From assembly GCF_031453975.1 (NCBI RefSeq), contig NZ_JAVDPW010000012.1, positions 124,001 through 188,000 of the forward strand: 64,000 bases of DNA, written 5' to 3'. Shown piece after piece: positions 24,226-33,015 of this stretch. The notes under the pieces were generated by a model. The model made no database searches. It was given only the letters and a program-made list of their open reading frames with translations, and was not told the DNA's origin. The stretch comes from Inquilinus ginsengisoli_A. GTDB lineage: Bacteria; Pseudomonadota; Alphaproteobacteria; DSM-16000; Inquilinaceae. The stretch's first letter is position 1. Each line of letters begins with the position of its first letter. The translations under genes and the position numbers were made by a program.

Positions 24226-25161
24226 TCAGCTGGAGGCCGCGGCCTCGTGTCGAACCATCGCCAGCAGCCCGTCCTCGTCCGGCAGCGTGCTGCCGCCATG
24301 GCCGGTGGTGGCCAGCGTGCCGCAGGCCACGGCCAGGGCGACGCTGTCGCGGAAGTCGCAGCCGCGCAGCCGGCCGTAGAGGAATCCGGCGTTGAAGCTG
24401 TCGCCGGCGCCTGTCGTGTCGACCACCGCGACCGCGGGCGCCGCCACGCTGCAGCGCCGGCCGCGGCTGAGGCCGATTGCCCCGGCGGCGCCGCGCTTGA
24501 CCAGCACGGTCGGCACCATCGTCGCCAGCCGCTCCAACGCCGCCTCGGCCGTGGCCTCGCCGGTGAAGCCGATGGCCTCGGATTCATTGGGCAGGAAGAC
24601 GTCGACCTCGCGGAACAGCTCAGCCACGCCAGGCGTGTCGATGCGGTGCGCCACATGCTGGCAGTCGAGGCAGACCAGGATCCCCCGCTGCCGCGCCGCC
24701 CGGGCCAGGGCCAGCAGCTCCGGCTCCAGCCGGAAGCTCTGCAGCAGCAGCGCGCGCGGCGCCACGGCGTCCAGCACCTCCGGCGCCGGCGGCAGGTCGT
24801 CGCGCACGGCGTAGCTGACGAAGCCGCGGTCATGGGCGAAGGAGAAGGACGCGCTGACCCGCTCCAGCGGGTGGTCGAGGCGCCGGAACAGCCGGTCGTC
24901 CAGCCCCTCCGCCTGCGCCGCCTCCAGCGCCAGGCGGCTGAACAGGTCGGTGCCGAAATCGGCCGCCCACACCGTCCTCAGCCCCAGCCGGTGCAGCGCC
25001 ATGGCGGTGGTGAAGCTGGCGCCGGGCAGCATGCCGAAGCCGCGGGCGAACAGGTCGGCGCCCAGCCGCGGCACCTCCGGCAGCCCGGTGAAGATCAGGT
25101 CCCAGTAGTATTCGCCGACCACGACGACGTCGCAGCCCTCGGCATGGGGGCCGCCGGTCAT
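24226..25161 (-). CDS. PfkB family carbohydrate kinase
   Basis: Sugar kinase of 311 residues that transfers phosphate from ATP. The catalytic signature DTTGAGDSFNAGF lies at 248-260, with D254 as the base. An N-terminal glycine-rich substrate motif is seen as GGPHAEGCDVVVVGEYYWD and LPGASFTTAMALHRLG, and PNESEAIGFTGE is the second family signature. Its start overlaps the GH4 stop by 4 bp, so the two are coupled. In a cluster with an ABC importer and no PTS, it would phosphorylate the imported sugar or a breakdown product. Fructoselysine 6-kinase FrlD is one relative; fructokinase or tagatose kinase are others. Confidence 0.88.
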   Translation of the reverse strand: MTGGPHAEGCDVVVVGEYYWDLIFTGLPEVPRLGADLFARGFGMLPGASFTTAMALHRLGLRTVWAADFGTDLFSRLALEAAQAEGLDDRLFRRLDHPLERVSASFSFAHDRGFVSYAVRDDLPPAPEVLDAVAPRALLLQSFRLEPELLALARAARQRGILVCLDCQHVAHRIDTPGVAELFREVDVFLPNESEAIGFTGEATAEAALERLATMVPTVLVKRGAAGAIGLSRGRRCSVAAPAVAVVDTTGAGDSFNAGFLYGRLRGCDFRDSVALAVACGTLATTGHGGSTLPDEDGLLAMVRHEAAASS

Positions 25162-26543
25162 TGCCAGTTGCCGACGTAAGGCGCGTGGGCGGTCAGGTAT
25201 TCGTCGACCAGCGCCTCGGCCCGGGAATAGGACAGCACCAGCGGGTGCGCCACCAGGGCCTCCACCGCCAGGTCGCGGTCGCGGTCGCGGATCGCCTGCA
25301 CCGCCAGCCGCTCATAGCGCTTGATGGCGTGCACCAGCTGGGCCTGCGCCTCCGGCATCGGGCCGATCGGCAGCGGCCGCACCCCGTCGCGGTCGACCAC
25401 GCAGCTGACCTCGACCACATCCTCGTCGCGCAGCCCCTCGATCGCGCCCCGGTTCGGCACGTTCAGCCCGCTGTACAGCGGCTTGCCGGTCTCCAGCGCA
25501 TCGACCAGGTCCAGCGCGACCCCGGCATAGCCCTCGCCCTCGTCGCCCTTGGGCACGGCGGCATCGGCCGCCAAAGCGCGGTCGGCCTCCTCCATGCTCG
25601 GCGCCCCGTCCTGGGCGTAGTGCATGTAGGTGGCGTTGCGGCGGTGGGCGTAGGCGTGGTAGGCGCGCAGCGCCAGGTCCGGGTTGCGGCGCCAGTCCAG
25701 GGCGGTCAGCTGGTCGATCAGCCCGTGGTTCAGGTCCAGGATCTCCTCGCCGCGGGTGCGCGAATCCGACCGGATCGCGTCGACCGCCTTCTCGGCATAG
25801 TAGAAGTAATAGAGGTACTCGTTGATCCACATCCCATGGCGGCGGACCACGCGCGGGCTGAACACCTTCTGGGCCGAGGCGGCCAGGAAGGCGTCGTCGG
25901 CCAAGAGGCGCGGCAGCACGTCCTCGCCGCCGATCTCGGCGCGGCGGGTGAAGGACAGGTGGTTCAGGCCGAACACCTCGGTGCGGACCGCCTTCTCCGG
26001 CACGCCGTACCAGCGCGCCACCGCCGACTGGGCGGCGTTGGCGCCGTCGCAGATGCCGATGCTGCGGTCGTGGCCGGCGTCGCGCAGGGCCTGGGTGACC
26101 AGGCCGGCCGGGTTGGTGAAGTTGAACAGCCAGGCATCGGGGCTGACCCGCTTCAGCAGGTCGGCATAGCCCAGGATGGTCGGGATGCTGCGCAGCGCCA
26201 TGGCGAAGCCGCCCGGCCCTGTGGTCTCCTGCCCCAGCACGCCATGCGCCAGGGCGATGCGCTCGTCCTTGATGCGGCCTTCCTCCAGCCCCGGCCGGAC
26301 CGTGGTCACGACATAGGCGGCGCCGTCCAGCGCCCGCTCGGGATCCAGGCTGGTGGTGATCTTCACCGGCGACTTCATCTGCCGGGCGATCAGCGTGCCC
26401 AGGCCGCCGAACAGCTCCAGCCGCGGCCCGTCGATGTCGAGCAGGCACAGCTCGGTCAGGTTGCTCCATTCCGCCCGGCGCAGCGCCGATTCGATGAACA
26501 GGGGGGCGCGGACTCCGCCGCCGCCGACCAGGGTCAGTTTCAT
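25158..26543 (-). CDS. glycoside hydrolase family 4 (6-phospho-glucosidase type)
   Basis: NAD+ and Mn2+-dependent glycosidase of 461 residues that cleaves through transient oxidation at C3. The Rossmann start is KLTLVGGGGVRAPL, followed by NFTNPAG at 141-147. The metal ligands are C165 (GICDGANA) and H195 (FGLNHLSFTRR). The residues after the metal cysteine, which track substrate in GH4, are DGA, unlike NVP (6-phospho-beta-glucosidases), HEV (6-phospho-alpha-glucosidases) or HSV (alpha-galactosidases). The start MKLTLVGG fits the family; an upstream ATG adds eight residues. Probably first gene of the operon, beside the operator-like palindrome at 26571-26592. Confidence 0.87.
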   Translation of the reverse strand: MKLTLVGGGGVRAPLFIESALRRAEWSNLTELCLLDIDGPRLELFGGLGTLIARQMKSPVKITTSLDPERALDGAAYVVTTVRPGLEEGRIKDERIALAHGVLGQETTGPGGFAMALRSIPTILGYADLLKRVSPDAWLFNFTNPAGLVTQALRDAGHDRSIGICDGANAAQSAVARWYGVPEKAVRTEVFGLNHLSFTRRAEIGGEDVLPRLLADDAFLAASAQKVFSPRVVRRHGMWINEYLYYFYYAEKAVDAIRSDSRTRGEEILDLNHGLIDQLTALDWRRNPDLALRAYHAYAHRRNATYMHYAQDGAPSMEEADRALAADAAVPKGDEGEGYAGVALDLVDALETGKPLYSGLNVPNRGAIEGLRDEDVVEVSCVVDRDGVRPLPIGPMPEAQAQLVHAIKRYERLAVQAIRDRDRDLAVEALVAHPLVLSYSRAEALVDEYLTAHAPYVGNWQ

Positions 26544-26570
26544 GGGGCCTCCCGGGAACCGGCCCAAGTT

Positions 26571-26592
26571 ATGACTGGTTATAACCAGTCAT
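26571..26592. promoter_or_regulatory. perfect 22-bp palindrome, probable GntR/HutC operator
   Basis: The half-site ATGACTGGTTA is followed by its exact reverse complement. The centre has the GT-TATA-AC spacing of operators for HutC-subfamily GntR proteins and resembles NagR/DasR sites (ACTGGTCTAGACCAGT). It sits 28 bp upstream of the GH4 start and about 90 bp upstream of the divergent gntR-type gene, so it could repress both. Confidence 0.75.
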
Positions 26593-26681
26593 GTCAACGG
26601 TGGCCGGACGCCGGATTTGCGTGTATGCAGCAGTCATGGATTCGCCCTCGCCGCGCCGGAGATTCCGTGCCGCATGATGCC

Positions 26682-27458
26682 ATGAACGACGATCCGATCA
26701 CCGCCGGGGTGCGGCGCGACGACCCGCAGCCGCTGTACCGCCAGATCAAGCAGCGGATCCGCGAGCAGATCGACCGCGGCGAGCTCGGCACCGATGCCAA
26801 GCTGGCGTCGGAGCGCGAGCTGGAGAAGCAATACGGCGTCAGCCGCATCACCGTGCGCCAGGCGGTGCGCGAGCTGGTGGCGGAAGGCTGGCTGCACAGC
26901 CATCCCGGCCGCGGCTTCTTCGTGGCGCGGCGCGAGGAGGCCTATGAGCTGCACCTGCTGCGCAGCTTCACCGCCATCGCCGAGGCGCATGGACGGGTGC
27001 CGGCCAGCCGGCTGATCGACGGCCGGGTCTGCCCGGCGCCGGCGGAGATCGCGCGGCCGCTGTTCCTGCCGGTCGGCGCCGATGTGGTGATGCTGAAGCG
27101 GCTGCGCTGCCTCGACGGCCAGCCGATGGTGCTGACCCAGGACTGGTTCGCCGCCGGGTTGGTGCCGGGGATACTCGACCTCGACTGGTCGACCGGCAAC
27201 CGCTCGCTCTACGCCGAGATCCGCGACCGCTACCGGCTGCGCCCGGACAGCGGCCGCACCACGCTGAGCGCCCGCCTGGCCAATGAGGAGGAGGCGCGGC
27301 TGCTGGAGCTGGCGCCGCCGGCGGCGGTGCTGACGGTCGAGCAGATCGCCTATGACCCGCAGGGAAGGCCGGTGAACATGACCTTCTCCAGCCACCACCC
27401 GCTGCGCTATCCCCTCAGCCTCGACCAGCGCGGCCAGAAGGATGCGGCGGGTGGCTGA
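26682..27458 (+). CDS. GntR family regulator, HutC subfamily
   Basis: Repressor of 258 residues. The winged helix domain covers about 15-85 (PLYRQIKQRIREQIDRGEL, LASERELEKQYGVSRITVRQ, HSHPGRGFFVA). A UTRA ligand domain follows (SFTAIAEAHGRVPASRLID to GRPVNMTFSSHHPLRYPL), placing it in the HutC group. ATG 26682 lacks a ribosome-binding site; an in-frame GTG at 26667 has GGAGA just upstream and may be the true start, adding five residues. It is divergent from GH4 and next to the 22-bp palindrome, so it likely senses a phosphorylated sugar or amino sugar made by the cluster. Confidence 0.9.
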   Translation: MNDDPITAGVRRDDPQPLYRQIKQRIREQIDRGELGTDAKLASERELEKQYGVSRITVRQAVRELVAEGWLHSHPGRGFFVARREEAYELHLLRSFTAIAEAHGRVPASRLIDGRVCPAPAEIARPLFLPVGADVVMLKRLRCLDGQPMVLTQDWFAAGLVPGILDLDWSTGNRSLYAEIRDRYRLRPDSGRTTLSARLANEEEARLLELAPPAAVLTVEQIAYDPQGRPVNMTFSSHHPLRYPLSLDQRGQKDAAGG

Positions 27459-28314
27459 CGGCCTCGATCCCGGCCTCGCCGACCGGATCGAGGCGGCGCT
27501 CGGGGTGCGGCCGGCGGCGGCCGAGCCGCTGCCCGGCGGGTCGACCGTCGCGGTGCTGCGGGTCGATCTCGCCGATGGCGGCCGCATCGTCGCCAAGGCG
27601 GGGCAGGGGGCGCTGGCCCTCGAGGCCTGGATGCTGGGCGAGCTGGCACAGCACTCCGCCCTGCCGCTGCCGGCGGTGCTGCATGCGGCCGAGGACCTGC
27701 TGCTGCTCGAGCATGTCGACCACGAGCCCGGGCCGCCGCCCCATGCGGCGCAGCTGCACGCCGCCGAGCTGCTGGCGGCGCTGCACGCCGTGCCGTGGCC
27801 GACCTTCGGCTATGCCAGGGACACCTCGATCGGCAGGCTGCCCCAGCCGAACCCGCCCGGCGACCGCTGGGTGCCGTTCTTCCGCGACCACCGCCTGCTG
27901 CACATGGCCCGCGCCGGCCACGCCGAGGGCACGGTCGATGCCGAGCTGCTGCGCCGCCTGGAAATCCTGGCCGGCCGGCTGGAGGATCTGCTGTCCGAAC
28001 CGCGCCATCCCGCTTTGCTGCATGGCGACATCTGGACCGGCAACCTGCTGCACCGCGACGGCCGAATCGCCGCTGTCATCGACCCCGCCATCTCCTGCGG
28101 CCATCCGGAGATGGAGCTGGCCTACCCGACCCTGTTCGGCACCTTCGACGAGGCCTTCTTCCGCCGCTATGACGAGGCCGCGCCGCTGGATCCCGGCTTC
28201 TGGGACGGCCGCCGGCCGATCTATTTGCTGTATCCCTTGCTGGTCCATGTCCGGTACTGGGACCCGGCCTATGCCGAGCCGATCCGCCGGATTCTCGACC
28301 GCTACGGCGCCTGA
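27442..28314 (+). CDS. fructosamine kinase family protein
   Basis: Kinase-like protein of 290 residues of the fructosamine/ketosamine-3-kinase family, related to aminoglycoside phosphotransferases. The catalytic loop is PALLHGDIWTGNLLH and the metal-binding DFG-like segment is AVIDPAISCGHPEMELAYP, both diagnostic. N-terminal LPGGSTVAVLRVDL is the nucleotide loop. It overlaps the end of the GntR gene by 17 bp, so it is translated from the same message. The start may be ATG 27442 or GTG 27451, the latter better spaced from AGAAGG. Bacterial members phosphorylate protein-bound or free ketosamines; the substrate here is not known. Confidence 0.82.
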   Translation: MRRVADGLDPGLADRIEAALGVRPAAAEPLPGGSTVAVLRVDLADGGRIVAKAGQGALALEAWMLGELAQHSALPLPAVLHAAEDLLLLEHVDHEPGPPPHAAQLHAAELLAALHAVPWPTFGYARDTSIGRLPQPNPPGDRWVPFFRDHRLLHMARAGHAEGTVDAELLRRLEILAGRLEDLLSEPRHPALLHGDIWTGNLLHRDGRIAAVIDPAISCGHPEMELAYPTLFGTFDEAFFRRYDEAAPLDPGFWDGRRPIYLLYPLLVHVRYWDPAYAEPIRRILDRYGA

Positions 28315-28528
28315 TCGCGGCCGCTAACCCCCCGAAACGTCTTACGATTCATTGAGATTGTAACGGTGCATTTTCTTCTCCATAGTCGCGCCAATCCGGC
28401 GTGTGACGCGGAGCTTGAACAGAGAAACGCCCTCGGTCTAAACGGCGAAGCGAACAGATGAGGTCGACCATCCCCGGGTGGTCTGTTGACCGTCGCGGGA
28501 TGGTCTGTGGAGGCAAATCGGCGCGAGC

Positions 28529-29449
28529 ATGGAATATTTCCTGCAGCAGCTCATCAATGGGCTGACGCTGGGCGCGATCTACGGTCTGATCGCGATCGGC
28601 TATACGATGGTGTACGGCATCATCGGCATGATCAATTTCGCCCATGGCGAGATCTATATGATCGGCGCATTCATCGCGGTGATCGGCTTCGTCGTGCTGG
28701 GCGCCTTCGGCGTGCCCGGCGTGTCGGTGGCCCTGGCCCTGGCGATCGTGCTGATCATCTCGGTGGTGGTCACGGCGGCCTATGGCTGGACGATCGAGCG
28801 GCTGGCCTACCGGCCGCTGCGCGGCTCGACCCGGCTGGCGCCGCTGATCTCGGCGATCGGCATGTCGATCTTCCTTCAGAACTACGTCCAGCTGCTGCAG
28901 GGCGCGCGGCGCAAGCCGGTGCCGCCACAGATCCCGGGCGGGTTCCAGCTGACCTCCGGCGGCGGCTTCGACGTCAGCTTGTCCTATCTCCAGATCATCA
29001 TCGTCGTCCTGACCCTGGTGCTGATGCTGGGCCTGACCTGGGTGATCAACCGCACCTCGCTCGGCCGGCAGCAGCGCGCCTGCGCCCAGGACCGCACCAT
29101 GGCGGCGCTGATCGGGGTCGATGTCGGCCGCACCATCTCGACCACCTTCGTCATCGGCGCGGCGCTGGCCGCCGTGGCCGGCGTGATGGTGACGCTGTAC
29201 TACGGCGTGATCGACTTCTACATCGGCTTCCTCGCCGGCATCAAAGCCTTCACCGCCGCGGTGCTGGGCGGCATCGGGTCGCTGCCGGGCGCGATGCTCG
29301 GCGGCATCCTGATCGGCCTGATCGAGGCCTTCTGGTCGGGCTACTTCTCGTCGGAATACAAGGATGTCGCCGCCTTCACCATCCTGGTGCTGGTGCTGAT
29401 CTTCCGACCGTCCGGCCTGCTCGGCCGCCCCGACATCGAGAAGGTCTGA
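28529..29449 (+). CDS. livH: branched-chain amino acid ABC transporter permease LivH
   Basis: Inner-membrane permease of 306 residues of a HAAT-type importer for leucine, isoleucine, valine or related compounds. The N-terminus FLQQLINGLTLGAIYGLIAI with GYTMVYGIIGMINFAHGEIY is the LivH signature. About eight helices are visible, ending in LIFRPSGLLGRPDIEKV. First gene of the six-gene operon livH-livM-livG-livF-ORF-binding protein. The 214-bp gap upstream holds a likely promoter or leader with several small GC hairpins (for example GACCA-TCCCCGGG-TGGTC); a TGGAGG lies 18 bp before the start, rather far for a ribosome-binding site. Confidence 0.93.
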   Translation: MEYFLQQLINGLTLGAIYGLIAIGYTMVYGIIGMINFAHGEIYMIGAFIAVIGFVVLGAFGVPGVSVALALAIVLIISVVVTAAYGWTIERLAYRPLRGSTRLAPLISAIGMSIFLQNYVQLLQGARRKPVPPQIPGGFQLTSGGGFDVSLSYLQIIIVVLTLVLMLGLTWVINRTSLGRQQRACAQDRTMAALIGVDVGRTISTTFVIGAALAAVAGVMVTLYYGVIDFYIGFLAGIKAFTAAVLGGIGSLPGAMLGGILIGLIEAFWSGYFSSEYKDVAAFTILVLVLIFRPSGLLGRPDIEKV

Positions 29450-29453
29450 CATC

Positions 29454-30995
29454 ATGGCCACGCTTGTCCAGGCCGAGGCGGCCGCCCCCCGCGGCCTCGA
29501 CCTCGTCGCCATGGCGAAGGAGGCGGGGGTCACCGCCCTGATCGCCCTGGTGCTGACCGCCCCCCTGATCGGCATCCGCACCGTGGAGCAGAGCGGGTCG
29601 CTCGGCTTCGAGACCGACTTCACCGCCGTGGCCATCGCCGTGGCGCTGGTCTTCGTCGGCCGCATCGGCATCATCCTGAACCGCGAAGGCATCGCCCGGC
29701 CGGTGCTGTGGCTCAGCCTGCTGTTCCTGGTGGTGTTCCCGCTGCCGGTGATCTACGAGCTGCTGCGCTCCGGCTTCACCCTGTTCGGAGTGCAGGTGCC
29801 GCTCGACCTGCCGCCGCTGCCGGTGCTGGACTTCCACTCCATCCCGCTGCTGGTGATCGGCACGCTCGGCTCGATGTGGCTGGCGCTGCAGGCGCTGCTG
29901 GTGCAGCGGCGCCACCGCTCCAGCCTGTCGCGGCAGGAACGCGACCGGGCGATGGACAAGATCGGGGCGAAGGTGCAGCGCGCCACCGTCTTCGTCGGCC
30001 CCATCCTGGTGCTGCTGGCGGTGGTCTTCCCGTTCACCGACCTTGCCACCCGCGCGACGCTCGGCGTCGCCACCATCGTGCTGATCTACATCATGCTGGG
30101 CTGGGGGCTGAACATCATCGTCGGCCTCGCCGGGCTGCTCGACCTCGGCTATGTCGCCTTCTACGCCGTCGGCGCCTATTCCTACGCCCTGCTGTCGACC
30201 ACCTTCGGCCTCAGCTTCTGGATCTGCCTGCCGCTGGCCGGGGTGTTCGCCGCCTGCTTCGGCCTGATCCTCGGCTATCCCGTGCTGCGGCTGCGCGGCG
30301 ACTATTTCGCGATCGTCACGCTGGGCTTCGGCGAGATCATCCGCATCATCCTGATCAACTGGGCGCCGGTGACCGGCGGGCCGAACGGGATCAACAACAT
30401 CCCGCGGCCCAGCTTCTTCGGCTTCCCCTTCGACCGCAGCCCGCCGGAGGGCCAGACCGCCTTCCACCAGCTGTTCGGCCTCGAGTACAGCCCAACCCAC
30501 CGGATCGTCTTCCTGTACCTGCTGATCCTGGCCCTGGCGCTCCTGGTCAACTTCATCAGCACCCGGCTGCGGCGCCTGCCGCTGGGCCGGGCGTGGGAGG
30601 CGATCCGCGAGGACGACATCGCCTGCCAGTCGCTCGGCATCAACCGCACCAACCTGAAGCTGGCGGCCTTCGCCACCTCGGCGATGTGCGGCGGCTTCGC
30701 CGGCAGCTTCTTCGCGACCTACCAGGGCTTCATCAGCCCGGAGAGCTTCTCCTTCATCGAATCCGCCATCATCCTGGCCATCGTCGTGCTCGGCGGCATG
30801 GGCAGCCAGCTCGGCATCGTCGTCGCCGCCTGCCTGATCATCGGCCTGCCCGAGGCGTTCCGCGGCCTCGACCTGTACCGCATGCTGGTGTTCGGCCTGT
30901 GCATGGTCGGCATCATGGTGTGGCGGCCGCGCGGCCTCCTGGCCCATCGCGACCCGACCATCCTGCTGAACCGCAAGAAGGGAGCCTCGTCATGA
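29454..30995 (+). CDS. livM: branched-chain amino acid ABC transporter permease LivM
   Basis: Second permease (513 residues) of the branched-chain amino acid importer. The C-terminal LivM domain has GLAGLLDLGYVAFYAVGAYS, LRLRGDYFAIVTLGFGEI and RAWEAIREDDIACQSLGINR, all typical. The protein is longer than E. coli LivM (425) because of extra N-terminal helices in roughly the first 180 residues, as in many alphaproteobacterial LivM proteins. It starts 4 bp after livH and overlaps livG by 4 bp. Confidence 0.93.
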   Translation: MATLVQAEAAAPRGLDLVAMAKEAGVTALIALVLTAPLIGIRTVEQSGSLGFETDFTAVAIAVALVFVGRIGIILNREGIARPVLWLSLLFLVVFPLPVIYELLRSGFTLFGVQVPLDLPPLPVLDFHSIPLLVIGTLGSMWLALQALLVQRRHRSSLSRQERDRAMDKIGAKVQRATVFVGPILVLLAVVFPFTDLATRATLGVATIVLIYIMLGWGLNIIVGLAGLLDLGYVAFYAVGAYSYALLSTTFGLSFWICLPLAGVFAACFGLILGYPVLRLRGDYFAIVTLGFGEIIRIILINWAPVTGGPNGINNIPRPSFFGFPFDRSPPEGQTAFHQLFGLEYSPTHRIVFLYLLILALALLVNFISTRLRRLPLGRAWEAIREDDIACQSLGINRTNLKLAAFATSAMCGGFAGSFFATYQGFISPESFSFIESAIILAIVVLGGMGSQLGIVVAACLIIGLPEAFRGLDLYRMLVFGLCMVGIMVWRPRGLLAHRDPTILLNRKKGASS

Positions 30996-31857
30996 CCCTT
31001 CTGACCATCGAGCGCATCTCGATGCGCTTCGGCGGCCTGGTCGCCATCGACAACGTGTCCTTCGACATCCGCGCCGGCGACATCACCGCGGTGATCGGGC
31101 CGAACGGCGCCGGCAAGACCACGCTGTTCAACTGCATCACCGGCTTCTACAAGCCGACCGCCGGGCGGATGACCCTGCGCGCCGAGGACGGCCGCGAGTT
31201 CCTGCTCGAGCAGATCCCCGGCTACCGCATCGCCAAGGAGGCGCGGGTCGCCCGCACCTTCCAGAACATCCGGCTGTTCGCCGGCATGAGCGTGCTGGAG
31301 AATCTGATGGTGGCCCAGCACAACCGGCTGATGAAGGCCTCGGCCTTCTCCTTCGCCGGGCTGTTCGGCCTGCCGGGCTTCCGCCGGGCGGAGCGCGAGG
31401 CGGTGGACAAGGCGAAGTTCTGGCTCGACAAGCTCGGCCTGACCGCCCAGGCCGACGATTCCGCCGGCAGCCTGCCCTATGGCGGCCAGCGCCGGCTGGA
31501 GATCGCGCGGGCAATGTGCATCGACCCGGTGATCCTGTGCCTGGACGAACCGGCCGCCGGCCTCAACCCGCGGGAATCGCAGGAGCTGAACGGCCTCCTG
31601 CGCGCCATCCGCGACGAGCACAACACCAGCGTGCTGCTGATCGAGCACGACATGAGCGTCGTCATGCAGATTTCCGACCACATCGTGGTGCTCGACCACG
31701 GCAAGAAGATCGCCGACGGCACGCCGGACCAGATCCGCAGCGACGAGACGGTGATCCGCGCCTATCTCGGCGAGCCGGAGGAGGAAGACCTGCCGCCGGA
31801 GATCGCCGCCGATGTGGCTGCCGTGACCGGGGCCGCCGCCACCGGGGAGGTGCGGCG

Positions 31858-31861
<4 letters not shown>
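30992..31861 (+). CDS. livG: branched-chain amino acid ABC transporter ATPase LivG
   Basis: Cytoplasmic ATPase of 289 residues that powers the importer. Walker A is GPNGAGKT at 36-43. The signature region reads SLPYGGQRRLEIARAM, with GG in place of the more common GQ, and Walker B is VILCLDEPAAGLN. The LivG-specific RTFQNIRLFAGMSVLENLM and the C-terminal BCA_ABC_TP_C segment (IRSDETVIRAYLGEPEEE) are present, with an extra tail of about 20 residues after it. The start ATG overlaps the livM stop (ATGA); the stop overlaps livF in the same way. Confidence 0.94.
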
Positions 31862-32571
<710 letters not shown>

Positions 32572-32581
32572 GGAGATCGCC

Positions 32582-32935
32582 ATGGAACAGATCCTCGGCA
32601 GCTCCATCGGCGACTTCATCTTCGTCAGCCTGATCCTCGGCGGCGGGGCCGGGTTCCTGACCGGCCAGGGCCAGGCCCAGGGCTGGGCAAAGGGGCGCAA
32701 GGTCATCCCCTTCGTGATCCTGATCGCCTGCGCCACCCGGTTCCTGCACTACGCCCTGTTCGGCGGAACGCTCTTGTCGCCGACCGGCTTCATCATCGAT
32801 CTTGTGTGGATCGGGGTGTGCGCGACGGTCGCCTTCCGGATGACCCGGGCGGCGAAGATGGTCCGGCAGTATCCGTGGCTCTACGAGCGTGCCGGGCTGT
32901 TCGGCTGGCGCGACCGGCCGTCGGCCACACGGTAA
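32582..32935 (+). CDS. small integral membrane protein in the liv operon
   Basis: Protein of 117 residues with about three hydrophobic helices: DFIFVSLILGGGAGFLTG, VIPFVILIACATRFLHYALF and PTGFIIDLVWIGVCATVAF. It ends in a charged tail with QYPWLYERAGLFGWRDR. It looks like the small family found in alphaproteobacterial liv operons (I believe a DUF6867 member, number uncertain). It lies between livF and the binding-protein gene, 10 bp after livF with GAGGAGATCGCC as ribosome-binding site. A role in assembly or modulation of the importer is inferred only from position. Confidence 0.78.
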   Translation: MEQILGSSIGDFIFVSLILGGGAGFLTGQGQAQGWAKGRKVIPFVILIACATRFLHYALFGGTLLSPTGFIIDLVWIGVCATVAFRMTRAAKMVRQYPWLYERAGLFGWRDRPSATR

Positions 32936-33015
32936 GACGCCGGTCCCTCGGGGCCGGTGGAAAGCAAGGTCCGGCGGGAGCGTCCCGCCGGGCGAAGAAC
33001 TGGGAGAGCGATCTG

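Noticed and set aside
25161..26666. N-terminal extension of the GntR regulator over 1.5 kb
   Set aside because: The frame is open by chance opposite GH4. The regulator starts at 26682 or 26667, where the winged-helix domain and a ribosome-binding site appear.
28315..28528. Riboswitch in the liv operon leader
   Set aside because: Several short GC hairpins are seen but none matches a known class, and conserved motifs of amino-acid riboswitches are missing.
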